A stretch of 64,000 nucleotides of DNA from Nonomuraea pusilla (GCF_900109355.1 NZ_FOBF01000017.1:1-64000); one strand, 5' to 3'; shown: positions 1 to 8,419, counted from the first letter of the stretch. Numbers and translations are program-made. Notes: generated by a model not told the origin, from the letters alone.

Positions 1-340
1 CGCCTTCTTCGCCACCCACGGCATCACCCGCATCCACCGGGTCCTGACCGACAACGCCAAGAACTACCGCATCAGCCACGCCTTCCAGCAAGCCTGCGCC
101 GAACTGGGAGCCCGCCAGAAGTTCACCCGCCCACACTGCCCGTGGACCAACGGCAAGGCCGAACGCTTCAACCGCACCCTGGCCACCGAATGGGCCTACC
201 ACCGGCCCTACACCAGCAACCAGCACCGCACCCAGGCCCTCGGCCCCTGGCTGAAGCACTACAACACCGCGAGACCACACTCAGCCCTCGGCGGCCGGCC
301 ACCCATCAGCCGACTGACACCAAGTTCATGACCAAGTACA
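1..340 (+). mobile_element. Right end of an IS481-family insertion sequence
   Basis: The element appears to end with TACA at 337-340. Read inward from the end, the terminus is TGTACTTGGTCATGAACTTG, which starts with TGT as IS481 ends do. Only the right end is in the window, so the inverted repeat cannot be verified against the left end. Confidence 0.75.
2..331 (+). CDS. IS481-family transposase, C-terminal part (5' end outside window)
   Basis: The frame is open from the left edge to the TGA at 329-331 and encodes the C-terminal half of a DDE integrase-type transposase. Visible landmarks are VLTDNAKNYR (the second catalytic Asp of an rve domain), the stretch HCPWTNGKAERFNRTL carrying the catalytic Glu, and the family C-terminus YNTARPHSALGGRPP. 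These are typical of IS481-type transposases, which cut and join the element ends. The N-terminal HTH and first Asp lie outside the window, so whether the gene is intact cannot be judged. The stop codon lies only 9 bases from the inferred element end. Confidence 0.9.
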   Translation, partial: AFFATHGITRIHRVLTDNAKNYRISHAFQQACAELGARQKFTRPHCPWTNGKAERFNRTLATEWAYHRPYTSNQHRTQALGPWLKHYNTARPHSALGGRPPISRLTPSS

Positions 341-346
341 GCTAGC
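341..346. repeat. Probable IS481 target-site duplication GCTAGC
   Basis: The six bases just outside the inferred IS end are GCTAGC, fitting the NCTAGN target used by IS481 itself. The CTA at 342-344 is also the TAG stop codon of the minus-strand slipin gene, so the element landed exactly on that stop codon. The partner copy would lie outside the window. Confidence 0.55.
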
Positions 347-1148
347 GCGGGCGGGGCACGGCTGGTTCGCCCGTGCTCGTGCGGACCGCTGTGGGCCTGG
401 CGAGCGGCTGCAGTCCCGCCGCGCCCTCGCGCTGCCGCTCCACGAAGTGGACGAGCTCCTCGACCCCGGTCAGGAACTGGGCGGGGAAGACGATCGTCGA
501 GTTGCGCTCCACGGCGATCTCGCCGAGCACCTGGAGGTTGCGCAGTTGCAGCGCGATCGGGTGCTCCGCGATGACGTCCGCCGCCTCCGCCAGCCGCCCG
601 GCCGACAGCGCCTCGCCCTCCGCCGCGATGATCTTCGCGCGCTTCTCCCGCTCGGCCTCGGCCTGCCTGGCCATGGCGCGCTGCATCGTCTGCGGCAGCT
701 CGATGTCCTTCAACTCCACCAGGTGGACGAACACGCCCCACTGCTGCGTGATGCGGTCGAGGATGTCCTTGATCGACTCGTTGAGCGTCTGGGTGTCCGT
801 GAGCACCTGGTCCAGCAGCGAGCGGCCCACGACGTTGCGCACGGTCGTCTGCGCGATCTGGTTCACCGCGGAGTCGACGTCCTCGATCTCCACGATCGAC
901 TTCACCGGGTCCACCCGGCGGAAGTACGCCACGGCGGCCACGCCGATCGACACGTTGTCCCGCGTGATGACCTGCTGCGACGGCACCGGCATGGTGACGG
1001 TGCGCAGGCTCACCTTCCGCATCCTGTCGACCAGCGGGATCATCAGCCGCAGGCCCGGCTCGCGCACGCCGCGCACCTCGCCGAGCCTGAACACGACGCC
1101 GCGCTCGTACTGGCGGACGATGGCGATACCGAGGTTGGGCACGGTCAT
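342..1148 (-). CDS. Slipin / stomatin-like SPFH (Band 7) protein
   Basis: A 268-residue SPFH protein with the family signature order: YERGVVFRLG near the N-terminus, GLRLMIPLVDRM, VITRDNVSI, the QTTVRNVVG segment, the helical ELPQTMQRAMARQAEAEREKRAKII, and NSTIVFP near the end. Slipins oligomerise at membranes and often accompany proteases or stress genes. The usual N-terminal hydrophobic hairpin is absent: the protein begins only about 14 residues before YERG, and no upstream in-frame start is evident. A GGAGAGGAGG ribosome site precedes the ATG. The C-terminus is Pro/Arg-rich, and its stop codon lies inside the IS target site. It follows the CBS gene on the same strand after 162 bases. Confidence 0.85.
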   Translation of the reverse strand: MTVPNLGIAIVRQYERGVVFRLGEVRGVREPGLRLMIPLVDRMRKVSLRTVTMPVPSQQVITRDNVSIGVAAVAYFRRVDPVKSIVEIEDVDSAVNQIAQTTVRNVVGRSLLDQVLTDTQTLNESIKDILDRITQQWGVFVHLVELKDIELPQTMQRAMARQAEAEREKRAKIIAAEGEALSAGRLAEAADVIAEHPIALQLRNLQVLGEIAVERNSTIVFPAQFLTGVEELVHFVERQREGAAGLQPLARPTAVRTSTGEPAVPRPR

Positions 1149-1198
1149 CGCCTCCTCTCCATCACCCCCACCCTTCCCCGCCCGGCCGGGGACGGTCA

Positions 1199-1233
1199 GG
1201 GACCAACGCCGCTCGTCGAGCGACGTTGGTCCC
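1199..1233. repeat. 35-bp near-perfect inverted repeat upstream of slipin
   Basis: The arms GGGACCAACG and CGTTGGTCCC enclose a second pair, CGCTCG and CGAGCG, giving 16 paired positions with one mismatch and a single central base. It lies about 50 bases upstream of the slipin start and about 80 bases beyond the CBS stop. It may be a transcription terminator for the CBS gene or an operator made of two GGGACCAACG half-sites, which resemble DosR/DevR-type GGGAC boxes. The resemblance is an inference only. Confidence 0.6.
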
Positions 1234-1310
1234 CGATCCGGCCGACCTTCGGCCCTGCCTCCTCGGCTCTGCCCAGGCGGTCCCTCACCAGGCCTGCCCC
1301 CGGGGCGGCC

Positions 1311-1733
1311 TCAGGCGGCGGGCACCTCCTCCCCGCGCAGCTCGGTGACCAGCCGCAGCAGGTCGGACCGGCGCAGCAGGCCAAGCATCCGCCCCGACGC
1401 CGGCTCCACCACCGGCATCACCCTGACGCCGTGCTCGTGCATCAGCTCGGCCGCCTCACGCACCGTGGTGTCCATCCGCACGGTGAGGGCGGGCCGCGTC
1501 ATGATCTGCGCGGCGGTCGTGCCCGACGCCTTCGCCGGCAGCGGCGCCCGCGCCCACTCCCTGACCAGGACGTCGTCCTCGGACACGATGCCGACGACGC
1601 GGCCCTCGCCGTCGACCACGGGCATGGCGGCCTCGGCGTACACGCGTAACGCCCACGCCACCCGTGCCACGGGTGTGGCCTCCGCCAGCGCGACCGCCCT
1701 GCGGCCCATCACGTCCTTCACCTGCGGCGCCAT
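1311..1733 (-). CDS. Two-CBS-domain protein (Hrp1-like)
   Basis: A 140-residue protein made almost entirely of two CBS motifs: VKDVMGRRAVALAEATPV through AMPVVDGEGRVVGIVSEDDVL, and IMTRPALTVRMDTTV through MPVVEPASGRMLGLLRRSDLL. Such stand-alone pairs bind adenine nucleotides and sense energy state; the layout is like mycobacterial hypoxic response protein 1. I chose the ATG at 1733 because GGAGG lies 8 bases upstream; an open frame extends further to 1820 without a better start. The gene is followed by the slipin on the same strand. Confidence 0.85.
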   Translation of the reverse strand: MAPQVKDVMGRRAVALAEATPVARVAWALRVYAEAAMPVVDGEGRVVGIVSEDDVLVREWARAPLPAKASGTTAAQIMTRPALTVRMDTTVREAAELMHEHGVRVMPVVEPASGRMLGLLRRSDLLRLVTELRGEEVPAA

Positions 1734-1826
1734 CACGCCCACCTCCGTCCGTCCCACGGCCCGACCGGCCAGGCACCATGGTCGCCGGGTCGCGGCGGAC
1801 GGAGTAGGGCTGAAGGTCACCCCGGC

Positions 1827-1842
1827 AGGGGCTTTCGCCCCT
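1827..1842. terminator. Short hairpin after the P450 gene
   Basis: AGGGGC-TTTC-GCCCCT forms a 6-bp stem with a tetraloop seven bases beyond the P450 stop codon. No U-tract is present. Confidence 0.4.
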
Positions 1843-1848
1843 CGCCCG

Positions 1849-3045
1849 CTACCAGGCCACCTCCAGCGAGGTCAGGCCGTAGACGATGTGGAAGGAGCGG
1901 AAGTGCGCCTCCGGCGAGACCGCGTGCAGGCCCGGGAACCGCCGCAGCAGCGCGGGGAACGCGATGCGCATCTCCATCCTGGCCAGCGGCGCGCCGAGGC
2001 AGTGGTGCACGCCGTGACCGAACGCGACATGGCCCGGCGCGCCCCGCGCGATGTCCAGCGCGTCAGGGTCGGGGATGAAGGCCGGGTCGCGGTTCGCGGC
2101 GGGCAGCGCGCACACCACCAGCTCGCCGGCGCCGATGGCCTGCCCGTCGATCTCGACGTCCGTCTTCGTCAGCTTGAACGTGCCCGAGTGGACGATGCTG
2201 AGCCAGCGCAGCAGCTCCTCCACCGCCGCGTCGACCCGGTCGGGCTCCTTGCGCAGGAGCTCGAGCTGGTCGGGGTGGCGCAGCAGGGCGAGCGTGCCCA
2301 GCGACAGCATGTTGGACGTCGTCTCGTGCCCGGCGAGCAGCAGCAGGCTGCCGATGCCGACCAGCTCGTCCGTGGACAGGTCGTCGCCGTGCTCGCGCAC
2401 CAGCATGCCGAGCAGTTCCTCGCCCGGGTCGGCCTTGATGCGGGCCACCAGGTCCGCCATGTACGCCCGCGACTCCAGCTGCAGCGCCACCCGCTCCTCG
2501 ATGGGGACGGACATGTCCAGCATGCGGCCCGTACGGTACTGGAACCCCTCGCGGTCCTCGTACGGGACGCCGAGCAGCTCGCAGATCACCAGCGACGGGA
2601 CCGGCAGCGCGAACGAGCGCACCAGGTCGGCGGGCGAGCCGTCCCGCTCCATCGCGTCGAGGTGGTCCTCGACGATGCGGGTGATGCGCGGCTCCAGCCG
2701 GCGCATCCGCCTGATCGTGAACTCCGGCGTGAGCATCCTGCGCAGCCGGGTGTGCTCCGGCGGGTCTACGCCGAGCAGGTTGCCCGCGCGCAGCCTCCGC
2801 GCCTCCTCCTCGGTCAGCCTCGGCGCGCCGGGGAGTTGCCCGATGCCCCGCTGCGCGATCGAGAAGCGTTCGGCGTCGCCCAGCACCGCGCGCACGTCCG
2901 CGTACCGGGTGACCAGCCAGGCGTCCACCCCGAACGGGGTGCTGACGCGCCTGACGCCTGATTCCTCACGTACCTGCCCCAGCTCCGGTGCCGGGTCGAA
3001 CTCCGTGCGCCGCATGTAGAGCGGCAGCGTCGAGGACTCGCTCAT
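1849..3045 (-). CDS. Cytochrome P450
   Basis: A 398-residue soluble bacterial P450. Visible are the I-helix oxygen-activation motif AGHETT (about 238-243), the ExxR pair in VEELLRW (E277/R280), and the haem loop FGHGVHHCLG with Cys349 as thiolate ligand. The substrate is unknown, since neighbouring genes do not form a biosynthetic cluster. No ferredoxin or reductase gene lies next to it. The start ATG at 3045 has AAGGGGT close upstream. The gene stands alone, separated by about 95 bases from the LuxR-type regulator on the same strand. Confidence 0.95.
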   Translation of the reverse strand: MSESSTLPLYMRRTEFDPAPELGQVREESGVRRVSTPFGVDAWLVTRYADVRAVLGDAERFSIAQRGIGQLPGAPRLTEEEARRLRAGNLLGVDPPEHTRLRRMLTPEFTIRRMRRLEPRITRIVEDHLDAMERDGSPADLVRSFALPVPSLVICELLGVPYEDREGFQYRTGRMLDMSVPIEERVALQLESRAYMADLVARIKADPGEELLGMLVREHGDDLSTDELVGIGSLLLLAGHETTSNMLSLGTLALLRHPDQLELLRKEPDRVDAAVEELLRWLSIVHSGTFKLTKTDVEIDGQAIGAGELVVCALPAANRDPAFIPDPDALDIARGAPGHVAFGHGVHHCLGAPLARMEMRIAFPALLRRFPGLHAVSPEAHFRSFHIVYGLTSLEVAW

Positions 3046-3139
3046 GTGACCCCTTTGATCGGTTCCGCACGGCCTCTCCCCCTATAGTCACCCCCGCCCC
3101 ACCTCCATGCGGCGAACGGTCGGCGGCGTGCCGGTCAGG

Positions 3140-5899
3140 TCAGGTCAGCAGGCCGCGCTGCCGGGCGGCGGCCGCGGCCTGCGTGCGGGTGGAGACCTCC
3201 AGCTTGGCCAGGATGTTCGAGACGTGCACGCTCACCGTCTTCTGGGCGATGAACAGCCGCTCGGCGATCTCCCTGTTGGTGAGACCCTCGGCGACCAGCC
3301 GCAGCACCTCGGCCTCGCGCGCGGTCAGCCCGCCGCCGGGCCGGCCGCCGTCGGGCCGGCCGCCGCCGAACCTCGCCCGCCTGCCGAACTCCAGCAGCGC
3401 CGCCTCGAACGGCCCCGCCCGCAGCTTGCCCGCGGTCTCCCTGGCCAACTCCCACTCGTGCTGCGCCGCGTCGCGCTCGCCCGCCGCGAGCAGCGCCTCG
3501 GCCAGCCGCCAGCGGCAGCGGGCCGCCTCGTACACGAAGCCGAAGTCGAACGCCGCCACCACCCGCCGCCACAGCTCGACGTCGAGCCTGCCGTGGACGC
3601 GGTGCCACTCCGCCTCGGCCCGCAGCCCCCACGCCACACCCTCGGGCCCCAGGTGGATGGGCTCGCCGTGCAGGCCGCGCTCCAGGACGTGGCGGGCCCG
3701 CGCGAGCAGCTCGTCGGCGCCCTCGGCGGTGCCCAGTTCGGCCAGCGCCCACAGCCCGACGGTGGCGACGCGAAGCGCGCCGTTGTCGCCGGGCACCAGC
3801 CGGTCGAGCACCGCGTGGACGTGCTCCAGCGCCGCCGCCGGGTCGCCGTGCCACAGGGCGTGCTCGGCCGCCATGCCGCGCGACATGTACAGGACGAGCT
3901 CCTCGGACCAGAACGGGCGCAGCCACCCGAGGCGCCTCTCCACGCCGGGCAGGCCGCGGCCCACCTCGATGAACAGCGCGAACGACGACAGGACGGCCTC
4001 GGACGCCGTGCCCGGCCTGGCGGGGAAGCTCGCGGCGACCGCCTCGGCGTGGTCCCACTCGCCCGCCGCGTAGTGGATGAGGAAGCGCAGGAACCGCAGG
4101 TCGGTGCCGTACGTGCTCCACTTCAGCCCGGTCTCCAGCGCCATGGCGACGCCTTCGTCGGCCACCTCGGCGGCCTTGTCCAGCAGCCCCTGCTCGTAGT
4201 GGATGCGGGCGTGGTGGAAGCGGGCGCGAAGGTCCATCGCCAGGTCGCCGGTGGGCGTGGCGGAGGCCGCCTCGGCCAGTTCGCGGGCGCGGGCGACGTC
4301 GCCGCGCCGCTGCTCCAGGTAGGTGGCGAGCGTGAGCATGGCGCCCACCTCCGCGTCGCGGGCGCCCGACGCGCGGGCGGCCTCCAGGGCGCGGACGGCG
4401 AGCGCCTCCAGCTCGTCGCCCCGGGGCCCGTGGGTGAGGGCGCGGGCCTGCGTCGCGAGCGCGCGGGCCAGCGACCGCTCGTCGGCGGCGCTCTCGACGG
4501 CCCGGCGTGCGGCGGCCACCGCGCTCTCGTAGTCGTCGTCGGTCTCGAACAGGTAGTAGGCGAGCCGCTCGCTCACCTCGGACGTCGGCGGCAGCGCCTT
4601 GAGCTGCGTGATCGCCCGATGGTTGTCGCCGCTGGCGGCGGCCGTGACGGCGCTGCGGAAGGCCAGCGCGGCGCGGCTCGCCCCGGCCAGCTCGGCGGCG
4701 TCCGCGACGCGGTCCCACAGCCCGAGCGCGCGGTCGTAGTGGCTGTGCGCCTCGGCGGGCGCGCCGACCCGCTCGGCCTCACGCCCCGCCTGGACGGAGG
4801 CGGCCAGCGCTCCGGCGAGGTCGTGGCCGGCGAGGTGGTGGTGGGCGAGCTCGGCGGGGGACGTGAGCAGGGCGGCGAAGGCGGCGTGCAGCCGGGTGCG
4901 CTCGCCGGGCAGCAGGTCGGTGTAGACGGCCTCCTGCAGGAGGGCGTGGCGGAAGGCGTAGCCGTAGCCGTCGACCTTGAGCAGGCCGCGCGAGACGATC
5001 TCGCGCACGGCCTCCTCGAACTCGGGCAGCGGCAGGCCGGACACCTCGCGCAGCAGTTCGTCCTCGACCCGGCGGCCCGCCACGGCGGCGGCGCGCAGCA
5101 CCCGCTGACCGGCCTCCGACAGCACCTCGACGCGTGACAGCAGCAGGCTGGCCAGGCCGTCGGGCAGGGTGTCGCCCTCGGCCAGGGCCGCGAACAGCTC
5201 CTCGGCGTAGAACGGGTTGCCGTCGGCGCGGGAGACGATGAGCCCGAGCTCCCGCGCGCCGACCTCGCCCAGCGAGGCGACGTAATCGGACATCTCGCCC
5301 GTGCCGAGCGGCCCCAGCTCGACGCCCGTCACCGTGGGCAGCCGCTTCAGCTCGGCCAGCACCGAGCGGAGCGGGTGGCGCCTGTGCAGGTCGTCGGTGC
5401 GGTACGTGCCCACCACGCACACCTGCTCGGACTGCACCATGCGGCTGAGGAACACCAGCAGGTCGCGCGTGGAGCGATCGGCCCAGTGAAGGTCCTCGAT
5501 CACGAACAGCACCGGCTGCACCTCTGCCAGCAGCCCCAGCAGCGAGCCGAACAGCCGCTGCTGGGTCAGGCCCGTGGACGGCGCGCTCTCGGTGCCGGGC
5601 AGGAGCTGGCCCAGCAGCGGGCGGCCCGACGCCGCCGCGCACACCGCCGGGTCGGCGCCGCGCAGCGCGTCGGCCAGCGGCAGGTACGGCAGGGCGTCGC
5701 CCAGCTCGGCGCACTGGCCGACCATGACGTGGAAGCCCCGGCCCCTGGCCTCGGCGACCAGCTCGGAGACCAGCCTCGTCTTGCCGATGCCCGCGTCGCC
5801 GCCGACGAGCGCCACCCCCGCTGTGCCTTCGGCGGCGGACTGCAGCACTCGCGCGAGCCTGGCGAGTTCGGCTGAGCGCCCGACGAGAAGACCGTTCAC
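3140..5899 (-). CDS. Large LuxR-type ATPase transcriptional regulator (LAL/MalT type)
   Basis: A 919-residue regulator. The N-terminal AAA-type ATPase has Walker A GGDAGIGKT (33-41) and Walker B VLFVIEDLHWAD (about 130-141). The long middle is an Ala-rich helical repeat region resembling TPR units. The last 65 residues are a LuxR HTH, LTAREAEVLRLVAEGLTNRE onward. Such proteins bind a small ligand and ATP and activate transcription. The GTG start at 5899 has no ribosome site, but CATAGT lies 6 bases upstream, suggesting a leaderless message. It is divergent from a LysE exporter 100 bases away, which is a possible target. Confidence 0.92.
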   Translation of the reverse strand: MNGLLVGRSAELARLARVLQSAAEGTAGVALVGGDAGIGKTRLVSELVAEARGRGFHVMVGQCAELGDALPYLPLADALRGADPAVCAAASGRPLLGQLLPGTESAPSTGLTQQRLFGSLLGLLAEVQPVLFVIEDLHWADRSTRDLLVFLSRMVQSEQVCVVGTYRTDDLHRRHPLRSVLAELKRLPTVTGVELGPLGTGEMSDYVASLGEVGARELGLIVSRADGNPFYAEELFAALAEGDTLPDGLASLLLSRVEVLSEAGQRVLRAAAVAGRRVEDELLREVSGLPLPEFEEAVREIVSRGLLKVDGYGYAFRHALLQEAVYTDLLPGERTRLHAAFAALLTSPAELAHHHLAGHDLAGALAASVQAGREAERVGAPAEAHSHYDRALGLWDRVADAAELAGASRAALAFRSAVTAAASGDNHRAITQLKALPPTSEVSERLAYYLFETDDDYESAVAAARRAVESAADERSLARALATQARALTHGPRGDELEALAVRALEAARASGARDAEVGAMLTLATYLEQRRGDVARARELAEAASATPTGDLAMDLRARFHHARIHYEQGLLDKAAEVADEGVAMALETGLKWSTYGTDLRFLRFLIHYAAGEWDHAEAVAASFPARPGTASEAVLSSFALFIEVGRGLPGVERRLGWLRPFWSEELVLYMSRGMAAEHALWHGDPAAALEHVHAVLDRLVPGDNGALRVATVGLWALAELGTAEGADELLARARHVLERGLHGEPIHLGPEGVAWGLRAEAEWHRVHGRLDVELWRRVVAAFDFGFVYEAARCRWRLAEALLAAGERDAAQHEWELARETAGKLRAGPFEAALLEFGRRARFGGGRPDGGRPGGGLTAREAEVLRLVAEGLTNREIAERLFIAQKTVSVHVSNILAKLEVSTRTQAAAAARQRGLLT

Positions 5900-5905
5900 G
5901 CAGCC

Positions 5906-5911
5906 ACTATG
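5906..5911 (-). promoter_or_regulatory. Leaderless -10 element for the LuxR-type regulator
   Basis: Reading on the minus strand, CATAGT is followed by 6 bases and the GTG start. This is the spacing expected when transcription starts at the start codon. No clear -35 was found. Confidence 0.45.
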
Positions 5912-5987
5912 CCACGCGGGCCCGACACCCCGATTGGCCCATCCATGCGGGCCATCATTGGCCTGGAGCGCAGGACCAAACCCCGCC

Positions 5988-5993
5988 TACCCT
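5988..5993 (+). promoter_or_regulatory. Leaderless -10 element for the LysE exporter
   Basis: TACCCT, then 6 bases, then the GTG at 6000. It matches TANNNT at leaderless spacing. Two copies of ATTGGCC lie in the same divergent gap. Confidence 0.5.
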
Positions 5994-5999
5994 GGCGCC

Positions 6000-6614
6000 G
6001 TGATCTCGCCTTCGACCTTCCTGCTCTTCGTCACCGCCTCGCTCGCCCTGGTGCTCGTGCCCGGCCCCAACCACCTGTACATCGCGGCCAGGGGCCTCGC
6101 CCAGGGCAGGGCGGCGGGCCTGGCGAGCGCGCTCGGCGTGGAGACCGGCACCCTCGTGCACATCGCGGCCGCCTCCGCCGGCCTGTCGTACGTGATCTCG
6201 ACCTCGGCGGCCCTGTTCGCCGTCGTCAAGTGGGCGGGCGTGGCCTACCTCGTCTACCTCGGCGTCCGCGCGTTCACCTCCAAGGACGAGGCCGCGGGCG
6301 GGCCCGCCCCGCAGCCACTGCCCAAGGTCTTCCTCGAAGGCGTGCTCGTCAACGTGCTGAACCCGAAGGTGGCGCTGTTCTTCCTCGCGCTGCTGCCGCA
6401 GTTCCTCGACCCGGGCGCCGGCTCCCCCGCGCTCCAGGTCGCCGTGCTCGGCGTCACGCTGCTGGCCCTCGGCCTGCTCTCCGACGTCGTCTACGCCCTC
6501 ACGGCCGGCACGCTCGGCGCCCGGCTCGGCCGCCGCGCGCGGACGCTGCGGCGGGCGGGCGGCGTCGTCTACCTCGGGCTCGGCGTGGCCACCGCGTTCG
6601 CCGGGAGACAATGA
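6000..6614 (+). CDS. LysE/RhtB family amino-acid exporter
   Basis: A 204-residue inner-membrane protein with about six hydrophobic segments. Family hallmarks are LVPGPNHLYIAARGLAQGRAAG near the N-terminus, the KWAGVAYLVYLGVRA segment, and VNVLNPKVALFFLALLPQFLDP in the middle. The family exports amino acids and related compounds. GTG at 6000 is chosen because a TACCCT -10 lies 6 bases upstream and the protein begins directly with the first membrane segment. The stop overlaps the start of the following TetR gene (ATGA), so the two form an operon. Confidence 0.9.
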   Translation: MISPSTFLLFVTASLALVLVPGPNHLYIAARGLAQGRAAGLASALGVETGTLVHIAAASAGLSYVISTSAALFAVVKWAGVAYLVYLGVRAFTSKDEAAGGPAPQPLPKVFLEGVLVNVLNPKVALFFLALLPQFLDPGAGSPALQVAVLGVTLLALGLLSDVVYALTAGTLGARLGRRARTLRRAGGVVYLGLGVATAFAGRQ

Positions 6615-7180
6615 CCTGCATGGCGCCGAGGAAGCAGCGGGAGATCTTCGACGCGACGCTGCGGCTGGTCGCGGAGAGAGGCTACGACGGGCTCACCGTC
6701 GAAGGGGTCGCCGAGCGCTCCGGCGTCAACAAGACCACCATCTACCGCTGGTGGCCGTCCAAGGCCGCGCTGCTCGGCGCCGCGCTCGTCGAGTCGGACC
6801 TGCTCGCGTTCACGCCGCCCGACACCGGCAGCCTGCGCGGCGACCTCGTCGCCCTCGCCGACCAGCTGCGGGTGCTGCTCACCGAGCCGCCGTCGGCGGA
6901 CATCGCCGTGGCCGCGCTCGCCGCCGCCGTCCGCCATCCCGAGCTCGACGGGCGGCGCTTCTTCGCCGACAGGTTCGCGCGCGAGCGGGAGATCTTCGAG
7001 CGGGCGCGGCGGCGCGGCGAGCTGCCGCCGTCGGCCGATCCCATGCTGCTGCTCGACCTCCTGGCGGGCGCCTTCTGGATGCGGGCGGTGCTCAGGGGCC
7101 TGCCTGTGCCGGAGGGCTTCGCGGCCGAGGTCGTCGCCGCCGTGCTCGACGGCGTCGGCGCGGCTTCCGGCAGCCGGTGA
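6611..7180 (+). CDS. TetR family transcriptional regulator
   Basis: A 189-residue regulator. The N-terminal HTH reads IFDATLRLVAERGYDGLTVE through GVNKTTIYRWWPSKAALL; the C-terminal half is a helical ligand domain of the TetR_C type with LLLDLLAGAFWMRAVL. It is translationally coupled to the LysE exporter by an ATGA overlap and most likely represses it in response to the exported compound. A second ATG at 6620 is also possible. No clear palindrome was found in the upstream divergent gap. Confidence 0.93.
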   Translation: MTCMAPRKQREIFDATLRLVAERGYDGLTVEGVAERSGVNKTTIYRWWPSKAALLGAALVESDLLAFTPPDTGSLRGDLVALADQLRVLLTEPPSADIAVAALAAAVRHPELDGRRFFADRFAREREIFERARRRGELPPSADPMLLLDLLAGAFWMRAVLRGLPVPEGFAAEVVAAVLDGVGAASGSR

Positions 7181-7216
7181 CCGGGGCCGTGCTCGACGGG
7201 TGCGGGCCCTGACGGG

Positions 7217-8413
7217 TCAGAGCACCTCCGACAGCGCCGACGGGATGCGGTCGAGCACCGGGTGCGGCACCAGCCCGTACGCGTAGAAGTCCACGGCGAG
7301 CGCGCCGGCCGCCTTGGCCGCCCGCGCCTTCGCCACCAGCCGGTCCGGCGCGTCGCTGTCGGGATGCCCGGGACGCAGCACCGCCCGCACCTCGCGGTCC
7401 TTGCCCACCGACCGCAGGTACGCGCCCACGTCGTCGGCCACCCTGGCCGCGTCGCGCGCGTACGCGAGCACGCCGAACGCCGGCACCAGGTCGCCCAGCG
7501 CCACGAGATCGACGCCGAGCTGCCAGGCGTCGTGCGCGGCCAGCCCCGGCGAGGGCAGCCCGTCGCGGTAGCCCTTCACCGCGCCCGTCGAGTCGACGAA
7601 CACCAGCTTCGACCCCTCGTCGGCCACCGCCGACGCCACCTCGGACACCAGCGTCGTCACCGTCTCCGAACGGGCCCGCGCGTACGCCACGACCTCCGGC
7701 CCCGCGTACGCGGTGAGCGCCGCCCGCGTCACCTCGCCCTGCGCCGGCGGGTCGCCCTCCAGGACGCGGCCCAGGATCCGCGCGCACTCGTCGCGCGCCA
7801 CGCCGGCGTTCACGCCCAGGTCGGTGGCGCGGCGCATGCAGTAGTCGCAGAAGCAGAGCCCGAACAGGTACGCGTCCATCGGCCCGAGCGGCACGAACGA
7901 CCGCTCCGCGCGCAGCGGGCGGAAGTGCAGCGACTCGGCCACCACGCTGTCGACGCCGAGCGCGGCCACCGCCCTGGCCAGCGCCACCGCGTACTCGCGC
8001 ACGTCGGGGTGCGCCGGGCACAGCGCGGCGGGCGCCCCCCTGTCGCCGAAGCAGTCGCGCACCGTGACGTCGGGGTGCTCGGCGCCGATCGTGGCGTTGC
8101 GCAGGAACACCGTCCAGCCGTGCAGCTTCAGCCCGCGCCTGGCGCACGCCTCGCGCAGCCCGTCGAAGGCGTCGAGGTGGCCGGGCACCGGGGCCAGGCG
8201 CAGCCCGTCGAACAGGCCGGGCCGCGGGACGAAGTGCGCCCCGTCGCGCCGCAGGGTCAGCCGGGACAGCCCGTGCGGGGTGACGTCCTGGGAGGCGTGG
8301 TGCACGGCGCCGACCGTGACGCCCGCCACGCCGTACCCGCTGATCCGGTCCAGCACCCTCTCGACGCCCTCGCCGCGCAGGTCCTCGACGAAGACGTACA
8401 CCGAACTGTCCAC
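7217..8413 (-). CDS. Unrecognised TIM-barrel-like protein, possibly a glycoside-hydrolase-fold enzyme
   Basis: A 398-residue cytosolic protein with no signal peptide. The layout suggests a (beta/alpha)8 fold: alternating hydrophobic strands such as VAGVTVGAVHH, GLKLHGWTVFLRN, DSVVAESLHF, KLVFVDSTGAVKG, DLVALGDL and GALAVDFYAYG. A cysteine pair occurs in LCFCDYC, as in some alpha-amylase-like or radical enzymes, but no catalytic motif can be assigned. A GTG start at 8413 has a TAGGGT -10 at leaderless spacing. It lies 22 bases downstream of ridA in the D-amino-acid gene group and may share its physiology. The function is unknown. Confidence 0.75.
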   Translation of the reverse strand: MDSSVYVFVEDLRGEGVERVLDRISGYGVAGVTVGAVHHASQDVTPHGLSRLTLRRDGAHFVPRPGLFDGLRLAPVPGHLDAFDGLREACARRGLKLHGWTVFLRNATIGAEHPDVTVRDCFGDRGAPAALCPAHPDVREYAVALARAVAALGVDSVVAESLHFRPLRAERSFVPLGPMDAYLFGLCFCDYCMRRATDLGVNAGVARDECARILGRVLEGDPPAQGEVTRAALTAYAGPEVVAYARARSETVTTLVSEVASAVADEGSKLVFVDSTGAVKGYRDGLPSPGLAAHDAWQLGVDLVALGDLVPAFGVLAYARDAARVADDVGAYLRSVGKDREVRAVLRPGHPDSDAPDRLVAKARAAKAAGALAVDFYAYGLVPHPVLDRIPSALSEVL

Positions 8414-8419
8414 GAGCCG

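Noticed and set aside
373..2961. 862-codon open frame on the plus strand opposite the slipin, CBS and P450 genes
   Set aside because: It crosses several well-supported minus-strand genes; its composition (Arg/Ser/Thr/Pro-rich) is that of a shadow frame in GC-rich DNA.
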